A stretch of 64,000 nt of DNA from Brevundimonas sp. Root1279 (GCF_001425945.1 NZ_LMEB01000006.1:124001-188000), one strand, 5' to 3'. Positions 30,241-39,791 are shown, numbered from the stretch's first letter. The notes: generated by a model from the sequence alone, not told the origin. Numbers and translations: made by a program.

Positions 30241-31836
30241 TCATGCGACGTTTTGCGCCGCTCGACGTCTCGACAGGGCGGTGGAGGGGAGATCCGCTAT
30301 GACCTGCAAACCCTCCCTGAGCCATTTGCGTTCCAGTCGTCCGCCCAATTGGTTCTCGACCGAAAGCGTAGCCAGGGACGAGCCGAAGCCAGAATGGGTG
30401 GGTTGCTCATGGATTTCCGGCCCGCCGGTTTCCGTCCAGGTGAGCACAAAGCGATCGTCGAGACGGCGGGTGTCGAGCGTGACCCGGCCGCCCTCTGCGG
30501 AGAGAGAGCCGTATTTGGCGGCGTTGGTGGCCAGTTCGTGGAACAGCAGGGCCACCGAGGTGGCGGCCTGGTCGTCGAAGGTGGCGTCGTCGCCACTGAG
30601 GATCACGCGCGGCTCGCCGGAACTGCAGCCGTAGGGCTTGAACAGGTCCTCAAGGAAGGCGTGCAGGGTCATGGTCCCGACGGTCGGGCGCGACGTCTCG
30701 GTGTGCGGGCGAACGAATTCGTGGGCGCGGGCCAGGGCGTTGATGCGGGTGCGGACCGCGGCGGCGAAGGTCTTGGCCTCGGGATACTGGCGCGCCGACA
30801 GGGCGATCAAGGCCGAGACGACGGCGAAGATGTTCTTGATCCGGTGGCTCAGCTCCTGGCTGAGCAGCTCCTTGGCCTGGTCCGACCGCTTCAGGTCGTC
30901 GATGTCGGTGCAGGTGCCGAACCAGCGTGTGATCTGGCCCGCCTCGTTGCGGATCGGCGTGGCCCGTCCCAGCGTCCAGCGATAGACGCCGTCGTGGCGG
31001 CGCAGGCGGTACTCGATCTCATACGGGTCGCCGGTCGTCAGCGAGTGCCGCCACAGGCTCCAGGCGCGATCCTGGTCCTCCGGGTGGAACATGTTGTTCC
31101 AGCCCTCGCCGTCGGTCGAACCATCGGGCACGCCGGTGAACTCGTACCAGCGGGCGTTATAATAGTCGTGGAAGCCGTCCGGCAGGGTCGACCAGACCAT
31201 CTGCGGCATGGAGTCGGCGATGGCGCGGAATTTGGCCTCGCTCTCGGCCAGCTGGAGCGTGATCGAAGCGAGCTCGACGTCGCGCTGGTCGCGGCGCACG
31301 TCGTGATCGGCGCGCTCTCCGCTGGCGTCCGAGCTGCGGCGAACGAGGCGGCGCAGCTCCATCTGGGTCATGACCTGGCGGGCGAGGACCGTCAGGGCCT
31401 CGATCTGTAGGTCGTTCAGCCCGTCCGGGTGGGCCTCGCTGTCGATCACCGACAGGGCCCCGAGCGGATGGCCCTCGGGCGAGACCAAGGGGGCGGCGGC
31501 GTAGAAGCGGATATGGGGATCGCCGGTGACCAACGGATTGTCGGCGAAGCGCGGATCGAGGGTCGCGTCCGGAATGACCATCACGCCCTCGCCGCGCATG
31601 GCGTGATCACAGAAGGACACTTCGCGCGACGTGGAACAGGCGTCGATGCCGACACGGGCCTTGAACCACTGCTCGGTCTCGTCGACGAGGCTGACCAGAG
31701 CCACCGGCGTGCCGCACAGTCTCGCCGCGAGCGCGACCACCTCGTCCAGCTCTCGCTCAGGCGCGGTGTGCAGGATGCCATATTCACGCAGGGCCGCGAG
31801 CCGGATGCGTTCTGCGTGGTCGTAGTGCTGGTTCAT
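30241..31836 (-). CDS. GAF-PAS sensor histidine kinase of the HWE family
   Basis: A 531-residue soluble kinase. Residues about 20-165 are a GAF domain (FKARVGIDACSTSREVSFCD, common in this class), about 196-315 a PAS domain (AKFRAIADSMPQMVWSTLPD), and the kinase core follows with His331 in SQELSHRIKNIFAVVSALI. The ATP domain has HELATNAAKYGSLS. The SHRIKN phosphorylation box and the lack of a classic F box define HWE/HisKA_2 kinases. No membrane helices, so it senses a cytosolic cue. ATG 31836 was chosen because the in-frame sequence before it starts only at a TTG. Confidence 0.92.
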   Translation of the reverse strand: MNQHYDHAERIRLAALREYGILHTAPERELDEVVALAARLCGTPVALVSLVDETEQWFKARVGIDACSTSREVSFCDHAMRGEGVMVIPDATLDPRFADNPLVTGDPHIRFYAAAPLVSPEGHPLGALSVIDSEAHPDGLNDLQIEALTVLARQVMTQMELRRLVRRSSDASGERADHDVRRDQRDVELASITLQLAESEAKFRAIADSMPQMVWSTLPDGFHDYYNARWYEFTGVPDGSTDGEGWNNMFHPEDQDRAWSLWRHSLTTGDPYEIEYRLRRHDGVYRWTLGRATPIRNEAGQITRWFGTCTDIDDLKRSDQAKELLSQELSHRIKNIFAVVSALIALSARQYPEAKTFAAAVRTRINALARAHEFVRPHTETSRPTVGTMTLHAFLEDLFKPYGCSSGEPRVILSGDDATFDDQAATSVALLFHELATNAAKYGSLSAEGGRVTLDTRRLDDRFVLTWTETGGPEIHEQPTHSGFGSSLATLSVENQLGGRLERKWLREGLQVIADLPSTALSRRRAAQNVA

Positions 31837-31935
31837 TGCGTCGGCGCGGACCGGTCCTGTTGGGCGCCCTGCGCCTTCCCCCGGCGTCACAATGCGGATA
31901 TCGCCCGGACGTTGCAATAATTCGCCGTTATCGGA

Positions 31936-33129
31936 TCAGGTTGCCGGACGCCCGACTTCCTCGACTTCCATGGGCGTCACCCCGGCCGGGGCAGGCTCGG
32001 CCGGGGCGGCTTCCGCCGGCTTGGCCGGGGTTTCGTACGCCGCCAGGCGTTGGTTGATCTCGGCGATCTGCTCGCGCGTGGGCTGCATACGGCCGCCCAG
32101 GGAGACGACGCCGACGACGCGGGTCTGGCCATCGATCTCGACGGTGCGGACCGCCGTCTGCCCTTCGGCCGCGGCCTCGGCGAGGATGGCCTCGGCCTCT
32201 TCCGGGGTGACCAGCGGAATGCGCGGCTTGGAGAAGCGCGCCTCGTCGATGCGAGGCTCGCGGCCGGAGTAGGGCTGCCGGAAGGCGGCGGTTTCGCCGT
32301 AGATCCCCTTCCAGCGGTAGAAGATGTGGGCCCCGATCTGGTCGAGCTTGCTCAGCGTCGGCGCCCACCAGGGGTGGACGTAGTCGGCGTGGTAGTGGGT
32401 GGCGGTGCCGACGCGGACCGACACGTAACCGGCCAGCGCACGCTCGGCGACCAGGGCGGCGCGGCGCCAGTACCAGTCGACCGCACCCTGGCTGAGCGCG
32501 CCGTCGCAGGTGAAGCTGAACTGGCAGCCGGTGATGCGCTCGGCGCCCTGATAGACCACGCCGCAGACCGAGCTTGGATAGTTGGGATCGCGCACGCGGT
32601 TCAGGACGACCTGGGCCACCGCTTCCTGGCCCTCGGTCGGCTCGAGCGCAGCCTCGTAATAGATGGCCTGGGTCAGGCAGCGGACGGCGCGGCGGCGATC
32701 CTCCGCCGTGGCCGGCTTGAACACGAACGGCTTGGCCGGACGCAGCAGGGCGTGGGCGGCCGGCATGGCGGCGTTGAGCTTCTGGGCCTCGAGGCCGGAG
32801 GCGCCCAGGTCGAGCGACGGCTTGCCGCCCAGCGACAGGCTCTCCCAGCCGGGCGTCAGGCCGTACAGGGCGGCGTCGCGCAGGGCCGGGTCGTGGCGGA
32901 TGGCGAGGGCGAGTTGCGACGGGTCCATACGGGCGGCGATGGCCTGCAGGCCCTTGTCGCTGAGGTCGCCCTTGGTGATCTGGCGCACGGACTCGGCGCG
33001 GCGATCGATGTCCGGACGGACGCTGGAGCTGGCGGCCATGGCCACGCCGATGGCGGCCAGCGCAGCGGGCGCGGCGGCTGCGAACCGGCGCGTCTTCTTA
33101 CGCAGCGCTGTCCAGTCGACCTTGGCCAT
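31936..33129 (-). CDS. Cell wall hydrolase (SleB/CwlJ, Hydrolase_2 domain)
   Basis: A 397-residue exported or membrane-anchored protein. ATG 33129 gives MAKVDWTALRKKTRRF followed by a hydrophobic segment AAAAPAALAAIGVAMAAS. The Hydrolase_2 domain fills residues about 150-260: CLTQAIYYEAALEPTEGQEA with probable catalytic Glu159, then VVLNRVRDPNYPSSVCGVVY and ITGCQFSFTCDG. The C-terminal part is Pro/Ala-rich. SleB-type enzymes are lytic transglycosylases acting on peptidoglycan. A paralogue lies about 6 kb away at 38730-39791. Confidence 0.9.
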   Translation of the reverse strand: MAKVDWTALRKKTRRFAAAAPAALAAIGVAMAASSSVRPDIDRRAESVRQITKGDLSDKGLQAIAARMDPSQLALAIRHDPALRDAALYGLTPGWESLSLGGKPSLDLGASGLEAQKLNAAMPAAHALLRPAKPFVFKPATAEDRRRAVRCLTQAIYYEAALEPTEGQEAVAQVVLNRVRDPNYPSSVCGVVYQGAERITGCQFSFTCDGALSQGAVDWYWRRAALVAERALAGYVSVRVGTATHYHADYVHPWWAPTLSKLDQIGAHIFYRWKGIYGETAAFRQPYSGREPRIDEARFSKPRIPLVTPEEAEAILAEAAAEGQTAVRTVEIDGQTRVVGVVSLGGRMQPTREQIAEINQRLAAYETPAKPAEAAPAEPAPAGVTPMEVEEVGRPAT

Positions 33130-33213
33130 CCGTACTCCGGTTGCGACGCCCGGGCCTCCTAGCGGCAAACCCGGGCGACTTTCAGGCGCAGGCGAGCGCC
33201 GTTCGGTCAAGCA

Positions 33214-33693
33214 TCAACGCCCGCCGAGCGTGGAACGCAACATCCAGGCGAACTTCTCATGCGCGGCGAGACGCTGGGTCAGCAGGTCCGCCGAGGCCTC
33301 GTCGCCGGCCTTGTCGGCCGCCTCGAAGGCGGTGCGGGCCGTGGCGATCAGGGTCTCGTGGTCCTTCAGCAGCTCCTTGAGCATCGGAATGGCCTCCTTC
33401 TCAGGATCGCCGTCCTTGATCGAGGTCAGGTTGCCGAAGCCGGAGAAGCTCTGCGGGGCGAGGACGCCCAGGGCGCGGATGCGCTCGGCGATCTCGTCCA
33501 GCGCGGTCCAGATGTCGCGGTACTGCTGTTCCAGCAAGTTGTGGAAGCTGAAGAACTCCGGCCCGCGGACGTTCCAGTGATAGCCGTGGGTCTTGAGATA
33601 GACCGCGAAACTGTCGGCGAGAACCTTGGTCAGCTCCTGCGCCACATCAGTGCGCTCGGCCTTGCTCAGGCCCGTGTCGACGGTCGCAGTCAT
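33214..33693 (-). CDS. dps: Dps-family DNA-protecting ferritin
   Basis: A 159-residue four-helix protein of the Dps family, which oxidises iron with peroxide, stores it in a dodecamer and shields DNA in starvation. The inter-subunit ferroxidase site is visible in LKTHGYHWNVRGPEFFSFHN (two His) and RDIWTALDEIAERI (Asp and Glu). The N terminus MTATVDTGLSKAERTDVA lacks the Lys-rich tail of E. coli Dps, so DNA binding may be weak. Monocistronic. Confidence 0.93.
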   Translation of the reverse strand: MTATVDTGLSKAERTDVAQELTKVLADSFAVYLKTHGYHWNVRGPEFFSFHNLLEQQYRDIWTALDEIAERIRALGVLAPQSFSGFGNLTSIKDGDPEKEAIPMLKELLKDHETLIATARTAFEAADKAGDEASADLLTQRLAAHEKFAWMLRSTLGGR

Positions 33694-33878
33694 GGATATC
33701 TCCTCTAAGGCTCAGCTGGCCTGATCTGCAGGTAGGTCGCCGACCCGTCCCCGCCAAGGCCCGAATTCGCCACGGCGCCCCAAGCTTGAAGGAACGTGTT
33801 GTGGGACAATACGTTGCAGCCAATTCGCGCCGGGGGGCGCCGGGGGGATTTCAGCGCGTGGTGAAGACGACTCGGACG

Positions 33879-36800
33879 ATGGAACCGGATGGGGTGCTCG
33901 GCGCCATCGCCGGTCTGCGCCCCATGTCCTGGTGGCGGAGCGCCTTGGTCGGGCTGGGCTGCGCCGTCGCCGTCCTGACGCTGCGGGCCGCTGCGTCGGG
34001 GCTCTACGGCGAGATCACCGGCTTCATGATCCTGCTGCCCGGGGTCATCGTCGCCGCCCTGGCCGCGGGCCGGATCGGCGGCGTCGTCGCCACGGCTGCG
34101 GCCCTGCTCGGCGGCTGGATGGTCACCGGGACAGACGCGGTCGGCGCCGGCATCGACACGCCCCTGGGTCGGGTGGCGACCGTCAACTTCATCATCGTCG
34201 GCCTGTTCTGCACCTTCGTCGCGGCCTCGCTGCGCAAGACGCTCGCCGATCTGAATCACTCCCTCGCCGAGCTGTCACGCGCCGGCGCCGGCGTGCGGGC
34301 GGCCGAGGAGACGCTTCAGGAGCGCGAGTCCCTGCTGCAGGCGATGTTCGACCAGGCCTCGGCCGGCATCGCGCGGGTCGGGCTGGACGGGCGGATCGTC
34401 AGCAGCAACGCCCGCCTGGCGGAAATCCTCGGCCTGCCGCTCGACAAGCTGACGGGCCTCCGGACGGTCGACGTCACCCATCCGGACGATGTCGAGCAGA
34501 CCCATCAGGCGCTGCGGACGAGCCCGTCCGGCTCCGGCGGCGGACAGCTGGAGAAGCGCTATGTGCGGCCCGACGGCTCTATCGTCTGGGCCCTGACCAG
34601 CCTGCGCCCGCTGACGGCGCCGTCGGGCGAGGTGGTGGGCCACATCGCCGTCATCGTCGACATCAGCGCCGCCAAGGCCGCCGAGGCGGCCCTGCGCGAG
34701 AGCGAGGCGCGCTTCCGCCTCATGGCCGACACCGCCCCCTCCCCGGTCTGGATGACCAACGCCGACGCTGAGGTCGAATTCGTCAATGAGGCCCTGATCG
34801 ACTTCTACGGCCGTCCGCTGGAGGAAATCCTCGGCGACGTATGGCGCCAGAGCATCCATCCGGACGAGCAGGCCATGGTCCGCGCCGTCATGGAGTCGGC
34901 CCGACCCGACCGGCGGCCCTACGGCTTCGAGGCCCGCTTCAGCCGCGCCGACGGCGCGTGGCGCTGGATGCGGGTGGCGGTCAATCCGCGGTTCAACGCC
35001 GACGGCGTCTTCCTGGGCTATGTCGGCATGTCCTTCGACATCACCGAAACGCGGCGCGCCATCGACGCCCTTGCGACCCAGGAGCGGCGTCAATCGTTCC
35101 TCCTGAGCCTGACCGACCGGCTACGCGACCTGAGCACGGCCGACGACATCATGATCGAGGTCGAGCGGTCCCTGGGGTCCGAACTGGCGGCCGGCCGGGT
35201 GGGCTATGGCGAGGTCGACCAGGAACGCGGCCTGGTGTCGATGAGCCGCGACTGGACCGCCGGGGTGATCAGCGCCCAGGGCCGGTTCAGCCTGCGCGAT
35301 CTTGGAGCGGACCTGATCGCGGACCTGGCCGAGGGCCGACTGATCCAGATCCCCGACGTCGAACAGGACCCGCGCACCCGTGACGCCCTGGACGTGTTCC
35401 AGCGGCTGGGGACCCGCGCCCTGATGCGGGCCCCGGTGATCAGATCGGGACAGCTGCGCGCCTTCCTGTACGCCCACAATCCGATGGTGCGGACCTGGAC
35501 CGACGCGGAAATGGAGCTGCTGCAGGAGGTCGCGAGCCGCACCTGGACCGAGATCGAGCGGGCCCGAGCCGAGGGCGCGGTGCGCGAGAGCGAGGAGCGC
35601 TTCCGAGCCATCGCCGACACGGCGCCAGTGCTGATCTGGGTAACCGGCCAGGACCGGGTGCGCGAGTTCGTCAACCAAGCCTATGTAGCCTTCAATGGCG
35701 GAACCTACGAAGAGGCGCGCCTGGCCGATTGGCGGGCGATCATCCACGCCGACGATCACGAGCGGATCATCCGGGAATCCCTGGCCGGCGAAGCGACGGG
35801 CGAACCCTTCTCGATGGAGGCCCGCTACCTGCGCCACGACGGATCCTATCGCTGGCTCAAATCCTTCTCGCGTCCGCGGCTGGGCGGCGACGGCGAGGTG
35901 CTGGGCTTCGTCGGCGTGGCCTTCGACGTCACCGACATTCGCGAGAGCCAGGCGCGGCTCGAGGAATCCGAGACCCGCTTCCGCACCGTGGCCGACAGCG
36001 CGCCGGTGCAGATCTGGATGACCGACGAGGCCGGCGACCTGGCCTTCGCCAACCGGCAGTACAAGGCCTTCTTCAACCTGGCCGACGAGGGGATGGGGGG
36101 CAGCGCCCGCGCCACGGTCGCGCGCCATAGGTTGGAGACATTCCACGAAGCCTTCGTCGCCGCCGTCGCCCGGCGCGACCGCTACGAGGGGGTGATGGAG
36201 CTGGACCACCCGATCCTCGGGCCGCGCTGGCTGCGCTGCGAGGGCATCCCGCGTTTCGACGGGGCCGGGCGCTTCCAGGGCTATGTCGGGGCCAATATCG
36301 ACGTCACCGAAGCCAAGCGGGCCGAGGACGGACTGAAGCAGATCAACGAACTGCTCGAGGAACGGGTCGGCGACGCCCTGGCGGAGAAGGCCAAGGCCGA
36401 GGCCGACCTGATGCACGCCCAGCGCATGGAGGCGGTCGGCCGCCTGACCGGCGGGGTGGCGCACGACTTCAACAACCTGCTGACCGTGGTCATCGGCGCG
36501 CTCGACATGATGCTGAAGTCGCCGGACAACGCCGCACGCCAGAAGAAGCTGGGCGAGGCGGCCCTGTCGGCGGCGCGGCGCGGCGAGCGGCTGACGCATC
36601 AGTTGCTGGCCTTCTCGCGCCGGCAGGCGCTGCGGCCCGAGAGCACCGACGTCAACGCCCTGATCCGCGAGAGCGAGCCCCTGCTCCGCCGCGCCCTGGG
36701 CGAGGCCATCGAGTTCGAGCTGAAGCTGCGCCGCGGCGGGGCGCGGGTCAGCGTCGACCCAGCCCAGTTCGAGGCCGCCCTGCTGAACCTGGTGGTCAAC

Positions 36801-37550
36801 GCCCGCGACGCCTTGGGCGACCACGGGCGGGTGTCGGTGCAGACGCGGGTCTGCTCGGTCGCCGCGGGGGAGGTTCCGGAGCTGCCGCCCGGCCAGTATG
36901 TGCGGATCAGCGTCACCGACGACGGCTCGGGCATGAGCCCGGAGGTGATCGCGCGGGTGTTCGAGCCCTTCTACACCACCAAGCCGGTCGGCAAGGGCAC
37001 CGGCCTGGGCCTGAGCCAGGTCTATGGCTTCGCGCGTCAGAGCGGCGGCGGCGTGCAGGCGCGCTCGAAGCCGGGCGCGGGCACGGAGATCCGGGTCTTC
37101 CTGCCGCCGCTTCTCACCCACGAGCTGCCGGAGGCGGCGGCCTCGAGCGCCGCGCCACGTCCGATGGCGGCCGGACGTCGCCTGCTGCTGGTCGAGGACG
37201 ACCCGAGCGTGGCGGCGGTGGCGCGCGAGCTGCTGGAAGGTCTGGGGCTGGAGGTGCGATCGGCGGACAGCGGGCCGCACGCCCTGGAGATCCTGCGGGC
37301 GGAGCGGTTCGACCTGATGCTGACGGACGTGGTCATGCCCGGCGGCATGACGGGCATCGAGTTGGCGCACGAATGCGCGCGCCTATGGCCAGACATGCGC
37401 ATCGCCCTGACCTCGGGCTATGCCGGCGAGGACGTGGACGCAGCCCTTGCGGACGCGCCGTGGCCCTTCGTGCGCAAGCCCTATTCGGGCGAGCAGCTGG
37501 CGGAGGTCTTGGGCGATCTCCCCGCCGGGGAGACCGCCGAAAGCGATTAG
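33879..37550 (+). CDS. Multi-PAS hybrid sensor histidine kinase with receiver domain
   Basis: A protein of about 1223 residues. Four hydrophobic helices (about residues 15-110, SWWRSALVGLGCAVAVL onward) resemble a MASE-like sensor. Then come a PAS domain (LQAMFDQASAGIARVG), a second PAS (FRLMADTAPSPVWMTN), a GAF-like domain (about 400-560), and two further PAS domains (FRAIADTAPVLIWVTG; FRTVADSAPVQIWMTD). The kinase has GRLTGGVAHDFNNLLTVV with the phosphorylated His, and an ATPase with GKGTGLGLSQVYGF. A receiver closes it (LLLVEDDPSVAAVA, LMLTDVVMPGG). The layout is CckA-like. The start is uncertain: ATG 33879 is used, but GTG 33858 has a GGGGGA site ahead of it. Confidence 0.9.
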   Translation: MEPDGVLGAIAGLRPMSWWRSALVGLGCAVAVLTLRAAASGLYGEITGFMILLPGVIVAALAAGRIGGVVATAAALLGGWMVTGTDAVGAGIDTPLGRVATVNFIIVGLFCTFVAASLRKTLADLNHSLAELSRAGAGVRAAEETLQERESLLQAMFDQASAGIARVGLDGRIVSSNARLAEILGLPLDKLTGLRTVDVTHPDDVEQTHQALRTSPSGSGGGQLEKRYVRPDGSIVWALTSLRPLTAPSGEVVGHIAVIVDISAAKAAEAALRESEARFRLMADTAPSPVWMTNADAEVEFVNEALIDFYGRPLEEILGDVWRQSIHPDEQAMVRAVMESARPDRRPYGFEARFSRADGAWRWMRVAVNPRFNADGVFLGYVGMSFDITETRRAIDALATQERRQSFLLSLTDRLRDLSTADDIMIEVERSLGSELAAGRVGYGEVDQERGLVSMSRDWTAGVISAQGRFSLRDLGADLIADLAEGRLIQIPDVEQDPRTRDALDVFQRLGTRALMRAPVIRSGQLRAFLYAHNPMVRTWTDAEMELLQEVASRTWTEIERARAEGAVRESEERFRAIADTAPVLIWVTGQDRVREFVNQAYVAFNGGTYEEARLADWRAIIHADDHERIIRESLAGEATGEPFSMEARYLRHDGSYRWLKSFSRPRLGGDGEVLGFVGVAFDVTDIRESQARLEESETRFRTVADSAPVQIWMTDEAGDLAFANRQYKAFFNLADEGMGGSARATVARHRLETFHEAFVAAVARRDRYEGVMELDHPILGPRWLRCEGIPRFDGAGRFQGYVGANIDVTEAKRAEDGLKQINELLEERVGDALAEKAKAEADLMHAQRMEAVGRLTGGVAHDFNNLLTVVIGALDMMLKSPDNAARQKKLGEAALSAARRGERLTHQLLAFSRRQALRPESTDVNALIRESEPLLRRALGEAIEFELKLRRGGARVSVDPAQFEAALLNLVVNARDALGDHGRVSVQTRVCSVAAGEVPELPPGQYVRISVTDDGSGMSPEVIARVFEPFYTTKPVGKGTGLGLSQVYGFARQSGGGVQARSKPGAGTEIRVFLPPLLTHELPEAAASSAAPRPMAAGRRLLLVEDDPSVAAVARELLEGLGLEVRSADSGPHALEILRAERFDLMLTDVVMPGGMTGIELAHECARLWPDMRIALTSGYAGEDVDAALADAPWPFVRKPYSGEQLAEVLGDLPAGETAESD

Positions 37551-37909
37551 CGCTGGCGAGCCTTGCGGGCGGCGTAGCGCGCGTCGCGTGCAGCCTTCTG
37601 CTCTTCCTTGGTCAGCGCCTTGCGCTCCTTGCGGGCGGCGCGCTTGGCGGCCTCGACCTCGTCCTGGGCGGCCTGTTCGGCGGCCATGCGGGCGGCTTCC
37701 TTGTCGGCCTTTTCGCGGCGCTGCTCGGCCTTGGCCAGCTCGTGCTGCTGACGCAGGGCTTCCTTTTCCGCGGCGCGCTTCTCGGCGAGCTTTTCAAACT
37801 CGGGGTCGGGGGCCGCCGCCTTGGGCTTGAACTTCGCGAGCAGGGCCTTCTTGGCCTCCTGCTGGGCGGACAGGCGATCGTTGAAGCCGGTTTGTTTCAG
37901 ATCTCTCAT
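37547..37909 (-). CDS. DUF6481-type charged coiled-coil protein
   Basis: A 120-residue, highly charged helical protein beginning MRDLKQTGFNDRLSAQQEAK and rich in Ala, Glu, Lys and Arg, probably a long coiled coil (for example KLAEKRAAEKEALRQQHELA). The LKQTGFNDRL...AK.ALL.KF opening is shared by a family of short alphaproteobacterial proteins I believe to be DUF6481. Its function is unknown; the charge suggests nucleic acid or ribosome contact. Its last codons overlap the end of the convergent hybrid kinase by four bases. Confidence 0.75.
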   Translation of the reverse strand: MRDLKQTGFNDRLSAQQEAKKALLAKFKPKAAAPDPEFEKLAEKRAAEKEALRQQHELAKAEQRREKADKEAARMAAEQAAQDEVEAAKRAARKERKALTKEEQKAARDARYAARKARQR

Positions 37910-38006
37910 GCGAGGAGTCGTCGATATCCTTGTTGTTTATCGGATGCGCAGAAGGCGCGGGCGAGGAGAGCTCAGCCAGCGCCGGGTCGGCTAACCCCAT
38001 ATGGGG

Positions 38007-38050
38007 ACGAAAAGCAAGATTTGCAGGGCGGAGAACCGTCTCCGCCCTGC
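38007..38050 (-). terminator. Intrinsic terminator after the small lipoprotein gene
   Basis: A perfect 12-bp stem (GCAGGGCGGAGA at 38023-38034 and its complement at 38039-38050) with a four-base loop. On the minus strand it is followed by AAATCTTGCTTTT. It lies 19 bp past the lipoprotein stop. It is one of the cleanest terminators of the window. Confidence 0.85.
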
Positions 38051-38069
38051 ATGTAGGTCCCGAAGTGTG

Positions 38070-38255
38070 TCAGTTCGGCTTCTGGGCCTGTCCCACAGCG
38101 GCGCCGGCCGCGCCGCCCACCGCAGCGCCAACCGGCCCGCCGACGACGGCCCCGGCGACGGCCCCGGTGGCGGCCTTCTGTTCGATGGTGGTCCCGCAGG
38201 CGGCCAAGCTGACGGCTGCGGCGGTGATCGCGAGTACGAGGACGGTGCGTTTCAT
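38070..38255 (-). CDS. Small glycine-zipper lipoprotein
   Basis: A 61-residue lipoprotein. The signal peptide MKRTVLVLAITAAAVSLAAC ends in a lipobox with the Cys at residue 20. The mature 42 residues are a Gly/Ala zipper (GAVAGAVVGGPVGAAVGGAA) ending QAQKPN, related to OsmB/SlyB-like entericidin-size lipoproteins. It probably sits in the outer membrane. A strong terminator follows; a 474-bp gap precedes it. Confidence 0.85.
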   Translation of the reverse strand: MKRTVLVLAITAAAVSLAACGTTIEQKAATGAVAGAVVGGPVGAAVGGAAGAAVGQAQKPN

Positions 38256-38729
38256 GTTTCTTCTCCCTGGCGAGGTCCAGCCCTAACGTAGCTATACCCG
38301 CCCCGGTTCCGAGCCGTGCGTCAAGTTGCTGCGCCGCCATGTCGAAACGCGAACACAATAGATTTGGCCACGATCAATCATCGGATACGGCCAAGGCTCT
38401 CGGAGCCAATCTTCCGATGGTGGTTGAATACGGTATTGGGCAAATGACCTATCGCATAATGCAGCCACGCTTTCATTCTATAGTTCGCGTTACTAACACT
38501 CCCTGACAGAATGTTGCGGGTTAATGAAACCTTGCGAATCGACCACATTGCCGCCATAAACGACTGGCTTAAGGCCGCGTCCTGACTACCGGTGTCGAAC
38601 ATCGGTCGTCGGACACCGCGACGGGTTGGCGATCTTCTTGCATCGCCCCGTAGCGAGACTACCCGGGGGCGGCGCTGCGCCCTGCTGAACAGGTTCGAGC
38701 CTTTGTCGATTCCCTCGCGTGCGCGTGCG
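38256..38729. other. Divergent intergenic region with an AT-richer core
   Basis: This 474-bp gap lies between the divergent lipoprotein and second SleB genes. From about 38360 to 38580 base composition drops well below that of the neighbours, and short frames here use codons unlike the surrounding genes, so I see no convincing protein. It must contain both promoters and could hold a small RNA or remnants of a decayed gene. No repeat or hairpin of note was found. Confidence 0.4.
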
Positions 38730-39791
38730 ATGTCTCCTGCCGACCTGAGGGCCAAGATCCGGCCCGGGACGGCGGCGGCGGCGTTTGGCGCGCTGGTGGG
38801 ACTGGCGATCGGCGGGGCTTACCTGGGCGGGACGGCGGCGAAGGCCACGACTGTGCGGGCCCAGGCCGAGCGCATCGACGGCGCGACAGCGGCAGGATTC
38901 ACTGAGGAAGCGCTGGCGGCGGCGGCAGGCGGGCTCGACGAGAGTGCCCTGGCCATCGCCCGGCGCCATGACCCCTATACCGTCGCCGGCGGCGCCCAGC
39001 GCGACCGTCAGGCCGAACTGATGACCGCCCGCTTGGAGCAGCTGCGCGTGCAACAGGCGCAGAGCGGCCTGCGTCGCGTCAGCCTGACCGACGGCGCGGC
39101 CCGCCCGTTCCACCTCGGCGGCGCCCTCGACGCCTCGCGCGATCTCGATTGCCTGACCCAGGCCGCCTATTACGAAGCCCGCGGCGAAGGTCGCGACGGC
39201 ATGCGGGCGGTGACCCAGGTGGTGCTGAACCGCGTCCGCCACCCGGCCTTCCCCAAGACCGTCTGCGGCGTCGTCTTCCAGGGAGCGGGCCGCAAGACCG
39301 GTTGCCAGTTCAGCTTCACCTGTGACGGCTCGATGCGCGGCCCGGTCAATCGCGCCGCGTGGAACCGTGCGCGCGACGTCGCCTCCGCGGCTCTGTCGGG
39401 CAGCGTCTTCAGCGGCGTGGGCAACGCCACGCACTTCCACACCACCGGCGTTTCGCCGCAATGGCGCAGTTCGCTGATCCGCGTCAGCCAGGTCGGCGAC
39501 CACCTGTTCTATCGCTTCGGCGGGCGTTCAGGCTCCGGCGCGGCCTTCAGCTACGCCGCCCGTCCGTCGACCGACGCCGACGGCCCGCGCGTGATCCAGG
39601 CCAGCCTGGATCCAACGGCCACGGTCCGTGAGGCCGGAGCCATCGCCTACAATCTGCTTGTGGCCCAGGAACGCGGCGAGACACCCGCGCCGACCGAGGC
39701 CGCTCCGGCGGTCGTGGTCAGCGCGCCGGCGCCGACGGAGCCGTCCGCGCCGACGGCCCAGCCGACCACCGGGGCCGCGCCGACCGCCTGA
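38730..39791 (+). CDS. Cell wall hydrolase (SleB/CwlJ, Hydrolase_2 domain), second copy
   Basis: A 353-residue protein. ATG 38730 gives MSPADLRAKIRPGTAAAAFG and a membrane segment at about residues 14-34; the frame is open upstream to 38592 without coding character. The domain starts at residue 141: CLTQAAYYEARGEGRDGMRA with probable catalytic Glu149, then VVLNRVRHPAFPKTVCGVVF and KTGCQFSFTCDG. These blocks match the 31936-33129 protein closely, so the two are paralogues. The tail is Pro/Ala/Thr-rich. It should cleave peptidoglycan glycan strands in the periplasm. Confidence 0.9.
   Translation: MSPADLRAKIRPGTAAAAFGALVGLAIGGAYLGGTAAKATTVRAQAERIDGATAAGFTEEALAAAAGGLDESALAIARRHDPYTVAGGAQRDRQAELMTARLEQLRVQQAQSGLRRVSLTDGAARPFHLGGALDASRDLDCLTQAAYYEARGEGRDGMRAVTQVVLNRVRHPAFPKTVCGVVFQGAGRKTGCQFSFTCDGSMRGPVNRAAWNRARDVASAALSGSVFSGVGNATHFHTTGVSPQWRSSLIRVSQVGDHLFYRFGGRSGSGAAFSYAARPSTDADGPRVIQASLDPTATVREAGAIAYNLLVAQERGETPAPTEAAPAVVVSAPAPTEPSAPTAQPTTGAAPTA

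Noticed and set aside
35121..37370. 749-codon minus-strand frame opposite the hybrid kinase
   Set aside because: Antisense shadow of the PAS and kinase domains; composition is Gln/Val/Asp-rich and no motif is present.
38378..38755. 125-codon minus-strand ORF in the divergent gap before the second SleB gene
   Set aside because: The codon use is unlike the neighbours, its 5' part overlaps the SleB coding start, and no ribosome site or family pattern is seen; kept only as a note on the intergenic region.
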